DNA of 64,000 nt from Sulfobacillus sp. (GCA_027309085.1 DAIDDL010000001.1:1-64000), one strand, 5' to 3'; numbered from the stretch's first letter, positions 17,272 to 25,999 are shown. Numbers and translations are program-made. The notes: generated from the sequence alone by a model not told the origin.

Positions 17272-17990
17272 TTACCCTACCAAATTGATGTCGCGGTCAT
17301 GCCCAGTTCCACACTGGGCACAGTGCCACGTGAGGTCCGCCAGCGTGGGATCCGTCTTGCGATCCGTGCAGTGCGGCGTCGAACACTGCTGACTCGTATA
17401 GCGCGGGTCCACGAGCACCCCCCGACCCGCCCTTTCAGCCTTGTACGGCGTAACCGGGACGAGTTGATGCTATCCCGCATCGGCGATGCTCTTCAAATGG
17501 TGGTTTTTTAGGAGCCCTTGAGCATTCTTATCCTCAAAAGCTAGGAGGTCATAGGTATTCACCATGTGGTGAGAAATCTTATGGGCTGTGTCCCGGCGTT
17601 GGTTCGCCACTTTCTCATGGGCTTTGGCCAGCCGTCGCACGGCTTTCTTGCGACGCCGACTGCCCTTCTTCTTGCGGGACACGGCCCGTTGCAACGGTTG
17701 CAACAGGCGCTCGGCGTTCCGCAGAGACTTCTGAGGATCAAAGCACTTGCCGTCTGACGTGACGAGCAGATACTTAATCCCGAGATCACCGCCCATCATG
17801 GCCTGCGACGGCGGCAGGGATATGTCCTCCACCTCGCATGAAAACACGGCATCGGCCGTTCTTGGCAACGATGGTACACGTTTTGATGGTGCCCTCGATG
17901 GGCCGGTGGAGTTTAATCTTCACGTCCCCAATCTTCGAGAGATGCAGCTGTACAACACGCGACAGTGTTCTAGCGTGTCCTCGGAATCCC
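17272..17990 (-). pseudogene. IS605-family TnpB remnant
   Basis: Central part in one frame (GGDLGIKYLLVTSDGKCF...HHMVNTYDLLAFEDKNAQG), preceded after a frameshift near 17840 by LSKIGDVKIKLHRPIEGTIK and followed past an in-frame TAG by LVPVTPYKAERAGRGVLVDP, the zinc-finger cysteines (CSTPHC ... CAQCG) and GHDRDINLVG. First acidic residue (GGDLGIK), Glu (FEDKNAQG) and last Asp (HDRDIN) of the RuvC-like site are all still legible. The N-terminal third is gone. Broken by at least one frameshift and one stop. Confidence 0.8.
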
Positions 17991-18005
17991 GTTAACGGTG
18001 ATGGT

Positions 18006-18019
18006 GGGGGGGGGGGGGG
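18006..18019. repeat. Homopolymer of 14 G
   Basis: Uninterrupted run of 14 G on the plus strand, at the 5' edge of the TnpB remnant. Such tracts are prone to slippage and to sequencing error. Confidence 0.9.
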
Positions 18020-18330
18020 CAGACTCGCGTATTCTTCGTCTATCAAGACGAGGCGGGCGGGAAGGCCCAGACGAGCACAGACGCTTGTACACAACAGAGA
18101 CGGTGAAGGGCTCATCGATCGGCTCGATGGCGCCGTAGGACAAATTGAGAAACATCGCCATGGCTTGGGACTCAAAGCGGTCAATACGGCCAATGGTGCG
18201 TAAGTGGGCGGAGTGAGAAACGGCATCGGTCACGATCCTTTCTGGGGGCAGCGAAGGGTAAGATGCTCGTCATGCCCAGTGAAGTTGCAGACCGTATGAA
18301 AACGGAGTATTGTAAAGATGATAGAAAGAT

Positions 18331-18363
18331 GCACGGCATCCGGGCATCAACCGGACACCGTGC
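18331..18363 (-). terminator. Terminator-like hairpin downstream of the 42-residue ORF
   Basis: GCACGG-cat-CCGG and CCGG-aca-CCGTGC pair around a short loop; on the minus strand the stem is followed by ATCTTTC. Confidence 0.45.
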
Positions 18364-18398
18364 AGAGCTCCACAGTCTGCGATCGGTAAACAGAGTTG

Positions 18399-18527
18399 CT
18401 AGATCAATCTCATCATAATCCGCCGGGTTGCTGTCCCGTGCGGATTATTTTTTGCGACGCGCGAACAGCCATGCCCAATCAACCCGACGATTGCGAGGAC
18501 AACCGGCGCGGTGAGATGGAGACTCAT
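18399..18527 (-). CDS. 42-residue hydrophobic peptide, second type I toxin candidate
   Basis: MSLHLTAPVVLAIVGLIGHG followed by a basic tail (CSRVAKNN...RRIMMRLI). The single membrane helix starting TAPVVLAIVG is reminiscent of Fst/Ldr-like toxins, without their conserved Trp. ATG 18527 has AGAAGGAGGTGGTGCCG upstream. A plus-strand terminator (18417-18453) lies inside the 3' end of the frame, so a convergent RNA would overlap the toxin mRNA tail to tail. Same strand and very similar Shine-Dalgarno (GGAGGTG) as the ORF at 15407. Confidence 0.45.
   Translation of the reverse strand: MSLHLTAPVVLAIVGLIGHGCSRVAKNNPHGTATRRIMMRLI
18417..18453 (+). terminator. Plus-strand terminator inside the 3' end of the small ORF
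   Basis: AATCCGC and GCGGATT arms, 16-nt loop, followed by ATTTTTT on the plus strand. It implies an unannotated plus-strand RNA ending here, antisense to the ORF. Confidence 0.6.
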
Positions 18528-18786
18528 CGGCACCACCTCCTTCTGGCTCTGCTCGCACTCGGATGAGCCGGCAGATCGCAGACGTGGCACGCAGAAGGAG
18601 GCCGATCGGGACCCTTGGGGGTCCGCTCAGATGCCAGTATACAGCCCATCCCCAGGATGGGCTAGTCTCTGCTCGAGATCCGTGGCCCGTTAATGATCGG
18701 CGACGGCCATAGAGTCCTGGTCGTTGGTGATGACTCCCTCAGTTTTCAGCCGCAAGGAGACGTCATGTGACGGATATTTTTCTAAG

Positions 18787-19244
18787 TTACTGGAACATCT
18801 CCGTTACAGCTTTCCGTGCGGAAGAAACAATCACATCGCTTTGTCCCAGCGCCTCAATAACGGCAGAGCGGGGGCGCAGGGCATCGTCCGTAATAATGAG
18901 TACCCTGTGCTGTTCTTTCGCCGAGAGCAGAGCTAAAACTTGCGCCAATCGCAATTCAGCATCGTGTGGGGGGATTGTCCAACCAGACCGATGGTGCTTT
19001 CGAGCATGTGTGCGTAATCTTGAACCCAAGTTGTCCATGGTATGAATTTGGTCGTGAGTGACGTGGCCCTCTCCGTGCTGAATAGTGTCTGGAGTCGGGT
19101 GCACTGCTCCGCATCCGGGACTAAATAACTGACGGAAAAATCTTGGCCCTGCGTTAGCGAAACGATTGTCTCATGGTAGTCGCCGGCGATGAACTCAATG
19201 GGGTCGTCATCTTTCCACGTTATTTCGTAAGCGACACGAATCAT
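18787..19244 (-). pseudogene. Unknown protein, probably split by a frameshift
   Basis: Frame one from ATG 19244 reads MIRVAYEITWKDDDPIEFIAGD...TTKFIPWTTWVQD and would end at 18933. The overlapping second frame continues HTHARKHHRSGWTIPPHDAELRLA...TEMFQ to 18787. Joining them near 19010 gives one plausible protein of about 150 residues. No family recognised. Its start codon lies within the tRNA-like repeat at 19241-19317, so the 5' end was probably fixed by an integration event. Confidence 0.4.
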
Positions 19245-19317
19245 CGGGCCCACAGTTCGAATCTGCGCGCGGCTAGCACATGAAACCCCTACACCGCAAG
19301 AGATTGCGGTTTTTTTG
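19241..19317 (+). repeat. Second, divergent copy of the tRNA-Lys 3' end and terminator
   Basis: TCATCGGGCCCACAGTTCGA through CACATGAAACC and CCGCAA-gaga-TTGCGGTTTTTTT matches 14717-14796 with scattered differences, notably in the acceptor strand (GCGCGCGGCTAGC instead of TGCGCGCCCACC). Together with 14703-14796 it bounds about 4.5 kb containing thiM, a tnpB remnant and both small toxin-like ORFs. Likely an old attachment site. Confidence 0.7.
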
Positions 19318-19394
19318 CAGCGATCGTCCACAAAAGGACATAATGGCGGCTTCGCCGCGAGATGGCGTTACGATTGATAGATGTTAGATTTATG

Positions 19395-19423
19395 TTGCCA
19401 ACCACATATATCTTTGTTAAGAT
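19395..19423 (+). promoter_or_regulatory. Promoter of the OYE-marR operon
   Basis: TTGCCA, 17-nt spacer, TAAGAT; about 75 nt upstream of the GTG at 19499. Confidence 0.55.
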
Positions 19424-19498
19424 GACCTAGCCCGTTGCATGTCTCCTTGATGTGCTTACATAGTCGGCAACTGAAGTCTTGAAATAGGGAGTGTTGAT

Positions 19499-20578
19499 GT
19501 GACAAAGTTATGGAATTCGGTTACTGTTGGTCGTTTGACGCTGCCCCACCGCCTTGCCATGGCCCCAATGACACGGAGCCGGGCGCTGCCTGACGGCACC
19601 CCGGGCGAACTCGCGCCCCTGTATTACGCGCAGCGCGCCTCATTAGGATTGCTGATCAGCGAAGGCACGCAACCTTCTGCTGATGGCCAGGGATATCTGT
19701 TCACTCCTGGCATTTATACGGAACAGCAGATCGCAGGGTGGAAGGCCGTAGCGGACCAGGTGCATGCGGCAGGCGGCTATCTTTACATCCAGCTGATGCA
19801 CGTGGGGAGAATGTCCCATCCAGACAATACCCCGCACCACCGGCAGCCGCTGGCTCCTTCTGCCATTGCCCCAGGTGTTCAGATGTTCACGGCGACCGGC
19901 ATGCAGGATATTCCCGTCCCGCGTGAAATGAGTCTCGAAGACATTCAGGCCACGATCGAGGAGTTTCGCATAGCTGCTGCCGCTGCAATCCGCGCCGGAG
20001 CCGACGGCGTGGAGATCCATGGTGCCAACGGCTATATCATTCAACAGTTTATCGCGGAGAATGCGAACACCCGCACCGACCAGTATGGCGGGTCGATTGA
20101 AAACCGGGCCCGTTTCGGCATCGAGGTCGCCGCAGCCGTGGCCGGAGAAATTGGAGCGGACCGGACCGGATTTCGCATCTCGCCCGGGATGTCGCTGGGG
20201 GGACTCGATGAGGGTCCGGACGGGCCGGATCTGTACCGGCACCTCATTGCAGAGCTGGCGAACCTCAATCTTGCCTATCTTCACGTCCTGCACGGAGGGA
20301 ATGACGAATTTCTCCGGGAAATCCGGTCAGCTTGGCCCCACGCGCTATTAGTAAACCGTGCTGGGAGGCCGCTGGAGCAGATTGCGGCCGATGTTGATGC
20401 AGGGTTGGCTGACGTGGCGCCCATTGGAGCTTGGGCTCTCGCCAATCCAGACTTCGTGGAGCGTTTGAAAGCGGAAGCTCCCCTTAATTCTGGCGACGTT
20501 TCCACATTTTTTGGGGGAGACAGCCATGGGTACACGGACTACCCTACCTTGGCGGAACAATCCGTGAGGGAAAGTTGA
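19499..20578 (+). CDS. Old yellow enzyme family ene-reductase
   Basis: 359 residues from GTG 19499; FMN-dependent NADH:flavin oxidoreductase/NADH oxidase of the NemA/OYE type that reduces activated C=C bonds or nitro groups. Seen: LPHRLAMAPMTRSRA near the start, ISEGTQPSADGQGY, the FMN/substrate block VEIHGANGYIIQQFIAENAN with TDQYGGSIENRARF (about 172-202), and the C-terminal LLVNRAGRP region. It is followed 8 nt later by a MarR regulator, the classic arrangement for an electrophile-inducible reductase. Intact. Confidence 0.92.
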   Translation: MTKLWNSVTVGRLTLPHRLAMAPMTRSRALPDGTPGELAPLYYAQRASLGLLISEGTQPSADGQGYLFTPGIYTEQQIAGWKAVADQVHAAGGYLYIQLMHVGRMSHPDNTPHHRQPLAPSAIAPGVQMFTATGMQDIPVPREMSLEDIQATIEEFRIAAAAAIRAGADGVEIHGANGYIIQQFIAENANTRTDQYGGSIENRARFGIEVAAAVAGEIGADRTGFRISPGMSLGGLDEGPDGPDLYRHLIAELANLNLAYLHVLHGGNDEFLREIRSAWPHALLVNRAGRPLEQIAADVDAGLADVAPIGAWALANPDFVERLKAEAPLNSGDVSTFFGGDSHGYTDYPTLAEQSVRES

Positions 20579-20586
20579 GGCAGTGA

Positions 20587-21078
20587 ATGGATCCACAAGG
20601 CAAGGAAGCAGGGGAACAGGGAAGTCAGGGACAGTGTGCTGCCCCTGACTTCCCTGTCAGCTTCTCCATTGTGGCTCTGGCGCACTCCCACCGCGCCTTG
20701 GCGGCACAATTGCTGCGCCCGATGGGATTGTACCCAGGGCAGGAAATTATTTTGCTGCAGTTATGGCAGCAAGGCTGCCAATCACAAAACAGCTTAGGAC
20801 GGGCTCTGCGCGTCGACCATTCCACCATAGCAAAGTCTGTGCGGCGGCTGGAATGCTCTGGCCTGGTCACCCGGTCCCGCTCACCCGAAGACGGGCGGAT
20901 CACGGTGGTGAGTCTGACCACAGTTGGCCTGGAGGCGGCGTCCAAGGTGCGGGAAGTATGGACCGAGTTGGAACATCTTACCTCCGGCGGACTCACTGAA
21001 CAAGAAAAAACGGCATTCACAGCCTTGGCAAGAAAGATCCAGGCGATGGCCGATGCTTCCCTCCACTGCGAGCCGTAG
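20587..21078 (+). CDS. MarR-family transcriptional regulator
   Basis: 163 residues with a winged helix-turn-helix: LYPGQEIILLQLWQQGCQSQ, NSLGRALRVDHSTIAKSVRRLE (recognition helix) and the wing SPEDGRITVVSLTTVG. The C-terminal dimerisation helix follows. It starts 8 nt after the reductase stop, so both are in one operon, and it probably represses it. Two Cys residues (CQSQ near 57 and C83 in LECSG) could be redox sensors, but this is inference. Confidence 0.88.
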   Translation: MDPQGKEAGEQGSQGQCAAPDFPVSFSIVALAHSHRALAAQLLRPMGLYPGQEIILLQLWQQGCQSQNSLGRALRVDHSTIAKSVRRLECSGLVTRSRSPEDGRITVVSLTTVGLEAASKVREVWTELEHLTSGGLTEQEKTAFTALARKIQAMADASLHCEP

Positions 21079-21256
21079 GCTACGCCCAGCAGTGCGGCTT
21101 GTGCCTGCGTTGCCTGGCAATGACCGGGCCATTTTCTCCCGTCAGCGGGATGTCTTGACAACCGGCAGACCCGCTTCGCATAATAGCGCCGTGGTCTGTG
21201 GGTTTCGGGGAGTCGGCCATGTCGCTAAAATTCAATAGATGAAGGAGTCAGAGCTT

Positions 21257-21481
21257 ATGCCAGATGATAACGGACAGGTGCGCAGCCACCTCCGGCCGGG
21301 GTTGACCGTGGATATTGTGCTTAAACAAGATCAGCCTACCGGCAAACTGACCCGCGGGGTTATTCAAGATATTTTGACCAAGTCGCCAACGCACCCGCAC
21401 GGCATCAAAGTGCGGCTCGCCAGCGGGCAGGTTGGCCGGGTCAAGGCCATTATTGCCGGCGGGGATGCTCCCACCTCGTGA
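21257..21481 (+). CDS. YwbE-family protein
   Basis: 74 residues: GQVRSHLRPGLTVDIVLKQD, QPTGKLTRGVIQDILTKSPTHP and HGIKVRLASGQVGRVKAI are the whole of the small YwbE (DUF2196) family, whose function is unknown. ATG 21257 is chosen because AAGGAG lies at 21242-21247; an upstream ATG overlaps that site. Single gene between marR and the persulfide dioxygenase. Confidence 0.85.
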   Translation: MPDDNGQVRSHLRPGLTVDIVLKQDQPTGKLTRGVIQDILTKSPTHPHGIKVRLASGQVGRVKAIIAGGDAPTS

Positions 21482-21988
21482 GGGAGAAAGAAGAACATTA
21501 TCCCGGAAGACAGCGTCACGGCCAGATAGCGAGTGTGGCGCACCGGGATTTTTTTCATATGGCTCCAACGGGCGGCCCATTAGAACAGGACCGCTGCTGG
21601 AGCGTGGGGAACTCCGGTACGGGCCCGATTTGTTTGCCAGGCTTGCCGGAAACCGCTTCACAAGACCTCTTGCCATCATCTCGCCGCTGACCACCCTCTT
21701 GCGGCAGCTGTTAGATTCCGTCCTGAGCTGCGCGCGTGCGCCCTCTGCCCGCCAAGTCTTCGGTGCCATTATGCCTTTCCAGCTTCGGGCGCTTGCCATC
21801 CTCCATGGCTTGCGGCGGTGCGGGATATGAGCTCTCAGTCCCGGGGACACTGGCACCGCCAGGTAGCGGGCTTGTTTCCGAGCGGCCTAGTTCTTACGGT
21901 TTAGAGCTGATGAGCCATTGTTTAAAAGGACTCCTGGAGATAGGATAAAATCGCATATGCATCTAATTAGCAAAACAGGAGGTATTTC
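21482..21988. other. Intergenic, no gene recognised
   Basis: Frames on both strands look non-coding. A long-loop stem ATCCCGG...CCGGGATTTTTTT (about 21498-21556) could end the YwbE transcript. AGGAGG before 21989 belongs to the next gene. Confidence 0.4.
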
Positions 21989-23089
21989 ATGCGCACCGTA
22001 TCTGTCGAGGACTTTAGCCGCCAAATGAGTGCGGAGCCACTGTCCGTAGTGGATATTCGTCCCTTTGAGGATTATCAGGGCTGGCATATTGAAGGGAAAA
22101 ATGTTTATACCCGCCATCTGGACGGGACGTCGGTGCTCCAAGATGCGGCAAAGCTTTCCTCTCTCGATGCAGATGTCCCCTGGGTGGTCGTCTGCGCCCT
22201 CGGCGAAACGGCAAAAGCCGTGGGAGAAGTGATGGACCGGGCGGGCTATGACACCACGGTCCTTGAGGGAGGTATGGCGGCGTGGAATAATCACCACCAC
22301 AGCCAGGCGATAACCGAACAGGAGTCCTTCTCGCTTTACCAGATCCAGCGGCCCGGCAAGGGCTGTCTGTCTTACCTGCTCACCTCGGGAGGGGAGGCGA
22401 TGATTTTTGACCCCTCCCAGTTTATCGATGTGTACCAGGCGCTCTTGACGCAAAATGACCTGACCCTTAAAGCGGTTGCCGACACGCATGTGCATGCCGA
22501 CCATATTACGGGCGGATTTTTCCTTAGTGAAACGGCCGGCGTGCCGTTTTTCCGGGGACAGCAAAGTCCGGGTGTCCAGACGTTAACGAATGGGCAGGAG
22601 TTTGCAGTCGGCCATGTGCATGTGACGGCACTGGCCACCCCGGGGCACACGCCAGATTCTTTCGCGTTTCTGATTGCCGGCCGTTACTTGCTGACTGGGG
22701 ATGCGCTGTTCGTATCGGGCGTCGGGCGGCCTGATCTGGGCGGACATGCGAGAGAATGGGGAGTGGATCTATACCGGTCTTTGGAGCAGCTGCAAACGTT
22801 GCCGGGGGATACGGTCATCCTGCCAGCCCATTATGGCCATTGGTCGGAGATCAATGCCGAGGGCACCGTATCTGGTATCCTGCGCGACCTTCAGGAGAAT
22901 AATCCGCTGCTGCATGAGTCGGTGGAAACCTTCTTGACGCACGTTGAGAGCTCTGCCAATTCGGAAACGCCTCCCCACTACGAAACCATCGTGGCATTCA
23001 ATTTGGCCCAAGGCGGCGATGCCGATGCCAGCTTCCTGCGGTCTTTGGAAATTGGCCCCAACCGCTGTGCAGCGCCGCCGAAGCCGTAA
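21989..23089 (+). CDS. Rhodanese-persulfide dioxygenase-like (ETHE1-type MBL) fusion
   Basis: 366 residues. Residues 1-105 are a rhodanese domain with C69 in the active loop (VVVCALGETAKAV) and the closing EGGMAAW. Residues about 110-366 are a metallo-beta-lactamase fold with H167-V-H169-A-D171-H172, ATPGHTPDSFAF, LLTGDALFVSGVGRPDL and a final LPAHYGH, the pattern of persulfide dioxygenase/blh-type enzymes. Such proteins take sulfane sulfur from a persulfide and oxidise it to sulfite with O2. AGGAGG precedes the ATG. A single gene ending with the hairpin at 23125. Confidence 0.85.
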   Translation: MRTVSVEDFSRQMSAEPLSVVDIRPFEDYQGWHIEGKNVYTRHLDGTSVLQDAAKLSSLDADVPWVVVCALGETAKAVGEVMDRAGYDTTVLEGGMAAWNNHHHSQAITEQESFSLYQIQRPGKGCLSYLLTSGGEAMIFDPSQFIDVYQALLTQNDLTLKAVADTHVHADHITGGFFLSETAGVPFFRGQQSPGVQTLTNGQEFAVGHVHVTALATPGHTPDSFAFLIAGRYLLTGDALFVSGVGRPDLGGHAREWGVDLYRSLEQLQTLPGDTVILPAHYGHWSEINAEGTVSGILRDLQENNPLLHESVETFLTHVESSANSETPPHYETIVAFNLAQGGDADASFLRSLEIGPNRCAAPPKP

Positions 23090-23124
23090 GTGCATGCCGA
23101 AACAGGGCGAATCTGATTACAGAA

Positions 23125-23160
23125 GCAAAGGGAGCTGGGGATGTCCAGCTCCCTTTGTGC
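23125..23160 (+). terminator. Terminator-like hairpin
   Basis: GCAAAGGGAGCTGG-ggatgt-CCAGCTCCCTTTG; 12 or more paired bases, weak T-tract, 36 nt after the dioxygenase stop. Confidence 0.65.
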
Positions 23161-23374
23161 AAAGAAGTCGGGAAGCGACGAGAGAAGGCAGCAGCAAGAA
23201 CAAAATGTCATTCGTCGCGCCAAGGATGATGAAATACCGGCGGAGGGGCTATGCGGCCTGACTTCAGTACTATAAAACGGCTTGTGGGCGGTGAGGACGG
23301 AGGGCGCGAAAAAGTTCTATACTCTATAGAAGCCGCCGGGACCGGCAATGAGCGGAAGAGGGATGTGAAAGGCT

Positions 23375-24364
23375 GTGACAGGAACGGTTATGCTGCTCTT
23401 CTGCCTGTCGGCCTTTGCTATGGTATCCGGTTTTAACGACGGGGGCAATTTGGTGGCGACCTTTCGCAGCAGCCGCATTATCGCGTCCCGGCGCATCGCC
23501 CCGCTTCTGCTCGCTGCCATAGCGCTGGGGCCCCTGATCTTCGGCACAGCCGTGTCGCGGACCATGGCGCTGGAAGTCGTCAACTTCACCCGGGCTGGCT
23601 CTGTGCTCCTGGGAGTCTCCGTCGTGGCGGGGGTACTGACGCTCGTTGTGACGTGGCGCATGCGGCTTCCCACCAGCACGACCATTGCTCTGGCGGGGGG
23701 CATCGTCGGGGCTGCCGCCGCAAGCGGCCATGCCGCTCTAATCGAGTGGAGCGGCGTCATCAAGATCGCGGCAGGACTCGTGGGGTCTGTTGCCGCCGGG
23801 TTCGGTCTGGCTTGGCTGCTCACAGGATTGATGAAAAGGGTGACGGCGGCGGGGGGAACATCACGCCTGGTAAGAGTCATCGACAAGTTCCAGTACCTGA
23901 CTATCATCTGGCAGGGGCTGGCTTACGGGGCCAACGACCAGGAAAAGGTCATTGGCTTGATGGCGGTGGTGATGATGCTGCTGAGACACCAGACGGTCTA
24001 CCGTGTTAGCTGGTATGATGTGCTGTTTCCGCTTTTGAGCTGGGCGGCGGGACTGGCATTGGGAGGGTCGCGGATTTCCAAAACGGTCGGCACCGAGATT
24101 ACCCACCTGCGTCCCGAAAATGCCGTGTCGACGCAACTGGCTGCGGGAATCACAGTGAGCCTGGCAGCCATCCTCGGGTTTCCGGTCAGCACGACACAGG
24201 CGACTGACGGCTGCATTTTTGGGTCAGGGACGGTAATTAATCGCCACCGAGTGCACTGGCGGGTGGTCCGGAAGATTGTTGGGGTGTGGATTGTCACAAT
24301 GCCTATCGCTCTAGTGATGGGGGCGGCGCTGATGTTGGTGGTGGATAAGGTGGCCCTGCTTTGA
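23375..24364 (+). CDS. PiT-family phosphate permease
   Basis: 329 residues with about ten membrane segments. Both halves of the internal duplication keep the signature: GFNDGGNLVAT (about 19-29) with LPTSTTIAL, and GANDQEKVIGLM with GFPVSTTQATDG. These are the GANDxxN-type and P-x-S-T-T motifs of inorganic phosphate transporters. GTG 23375 is the longest start; ATG 23390 is an alternative. Shorter than many PiT proteins because the central hydrophilic loop is small. Overall specificity (phosphate or sulfate) cannot be fixed; it ends 28 nt before the convergent NERD gene. Confidence 0.85.
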   Translation: MTGTVMLLFCLSAFAMVSGFNDGGNLVATFRSSRIIASRRIAPLLLAAIALGPLIFGTAVSRTMALEVVNFTRAGSVLLGVSVVAGVLTLVVTWRMRLPTSTTIALAGGIVGAAAASGHAALIEWSGVIKIAAGLVGSVAAGFGLAWLLTGLMKRVTAAGGTSRLVRVIDKFQYLTIIWQGLAYGANDQEKVIGLMAVVMMLLRHQTVYRVSWYDVLFPLLSWAAGLALGGSRISKTVGTEITHLRPENAVSTQLAAGITVSLAAILGFPVSTTQATDGCIFGSGTVINRHRVHWRVVRKIVGVWIVTMPIALVMGAALMLVVDKVALL

Positions 24365-24391
24365 CGGGACAATGCAAGACTGCTGCGTCTT

Positions 24392-25201
24392 CTATTCCGC
24401 AGGGCTGGGAGAGGGCCTGCGCAGAGCGGAGATCGGCAAGACGGTGGTCGCAAATTGGCAGTCGGGATATTGGGAACACTGCATCAACGGCTGTTGTCCC
24501 GCCAGGGCCAGGGTCAGGGAACTGGCGCACAGAGGGCAGATTCCACTGGCCGCGTCACAGGGTTCGGGAAGCTTTTCCCACCGCACTGCGGGGTGCCGGG
24601 CTATTGGGGGAGGGCGGCGCTTCCACTGGATCAGTTGGCGGATCACCGTCTCGCGCTGTTCAGGTCTGAGGCTGGCGCCGCCATGGCGCAAGATGGCTGC
24701 TGGCAGACAGGAAATAGGCACCATAGTCTCTGTGGCGGGGCCGTCGAGATGCCGCTCAAGCCTGTCCAAAACCGCTATCAGAGGGACCCATGATTCTGGC
24801 GGAATGGTGTGGAAAACCTGCTGCAAAGATTTGATGCGGGAGGCGTTTTTGTAAGCGGGGGAGGGGATTGTCCGCTTGTGGCCCCACAGCACATGGGTCC
24901 AGAACTCGTCCTGATTGCGTCCGTAAATCACCCCGCCGAACTTTTGAGCCTCGATGACGAAGATCGCGGATTGGCCCACGACAATATAATCAGTGGGGGA
25001 ATCATCGTCTGCACAGGACTCCAAGGGCAAGGAAACCATCGAAAAGATGTCATAGCTCGTCGGGTCCAAAAGCGATAAGGCATTTCGGACCACCGCGCCA
25101 CTTTGCTGTTCTTGTGCGCGATCCGTAGGAGGTCTCCGGGACAACACTATGATCATGAGCGCGATTCCAACTAAAATCACTGCGAAGCCAATACCGCGCA
25201 T
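24392..25201 (-). CDS. Membrane-anchored NERD-domain protein with C-terminal zinc ribbon
   Basis: 269 residues: an N-terminal membrane helix (GIGFAVILVGIALMIIVL), a NERD (nuclease-related) domain with DYIVVGQSAIFVIEAQKFGG and the conserved EAQ...G..YG pattern (about 70-95), and a C-terminal zinc ribbon CPLC...CSQYPDC like those of topoisomerase I. NERD proteins are thought to act on DNA, but no biochemical role is established. ATG 25201; convergent with the permease. Confidence 0.75.
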   Translation of the reverse strand: MRGIGFAVILVGIALMIIVLSRRPPTDRAQEQQSGAVVRNALSLLDPTSYDIFSMVSLPLESCADDDSPTDYIVVGQSAIFVIEAQKFGGVIYGRNQDEFWTHVLWGHKRTIPSPAYKNASRIKSLQQVFHTIPPESWVPLIAVLDRLERHLDGPATETMVPISCLPAAILRHGGASLRPEQRETVIRQLIQWKRRPPPIARHPAVRWEKLPEPCDAASGICPLCASSLTLALAGQQPLMQCSQYPDCQFATTVLPISALRRPSPSPAE

Positions 25202-25511
25202 GGCGCCCCTCCCAACCCAGACGAATGACTATGAGCGGCGACGCGACTGCCTTTTATTATACGCCAGGTCCGTACCCGGCGACACGGGGCTCGCAACAGA
25301 ACTGCGTACAGTTTGGAAGGGGCGGCTACAGCCAGTTTGTCTTGACTAAAGGGACAGGAACCATATGCTATTCCCCCACGTGCCGCGATCTTCTCACCAC
25401 CGGGCCAAAATGGCAGGAACCGGGTAATTTTGGCTGACATCACCCCTCCTGTGCAGCCAAACGGCTGATGGGGCACGCCGCACGCGGTATACTAAAGAGG
25501 GGGGGATCGGA

Positions 25512-25730
25512 ATGCTGCGCTACATGGTCATGGCAACGCCCGTGTTTTGGGCTCTCGTCTTGTTTCTTATCTGGCGGAGCAAGAAATATGGCGCGAACGG
25601 GCATGGGCATTCCCGTTCCGCCCAGGCCGGACCGCTTAACGGCAAATCTGGAAAACCGGCGGCCCGCGTGATTCAATTGTTCCCTCAAGATCCCGCGAAA
25701 GGATCCAACAAGAATCCTGATGAGAAATAG
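25512..25730 (+). CDS. Small membrane protein
   Basis: 72 residues: one N-terminal membrane helix (MVMATPVFWALVLFLIWRSK) and a basic, polar tail ending KGSNKNPDEK. GAGGGGGGGATCGG lies in front of the ATG. No family recognised. The surrounding 25202-25511 holds nothing else convincing. Confidence 0.5.
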   Translation: MLRYMVMATPVFWALVLFLIWRSKKYGANGHGHSRSAQAGPLNGKSGKPAARVIQLFPQDPAKGSNKNPDEK

Positions 25731-25918
25731 GGGCAGCAGGGAGGCCTGTACTGACCAGGCTGGGCAAACTGCAGGAGCTCCCGCCTCAGAGGCTCAAAAT
25801 TTAGAGGTCCCCCGCGGTCTGACAAGACCAGCGGGGCGGTTGATGTCGCAAAAAATAGGAAAAAATATGCCGAACCGAACATGCCATTTGGGGAGAGGTA
25901 AAATGCCAGCATCCCATT

Positions 25919-25999
25919 ACTATATGCAAGTATAGTCACGATATTCACGTATAAAAACAATACAAAGGTATTGACTATATACCATGGTATCGTTACAAT
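25919..25999 (+). promoter_or_regulatory. HxlR gene promoter with palindromic operators
   Basis: TTGACT (25971-25976), 17-nt spacer, TACAAT (25994-25999). A perfect 12-bp palindrome ATACCATGGTAT fills 25979-25990 inside the spacer, and ACTATA-tgcaag-TATAGT lies at 25919-25936. Both are fitting sites for autoregulation by the dimeric HxlR protein encoded 29 nt downstream. Confidence 0.6.

Noticed and set aside
21248-21856. 202-codon minus-strand frame
   Set aside because: Overlaps the YwbE-like gene in antisense and shows no domain or start context.
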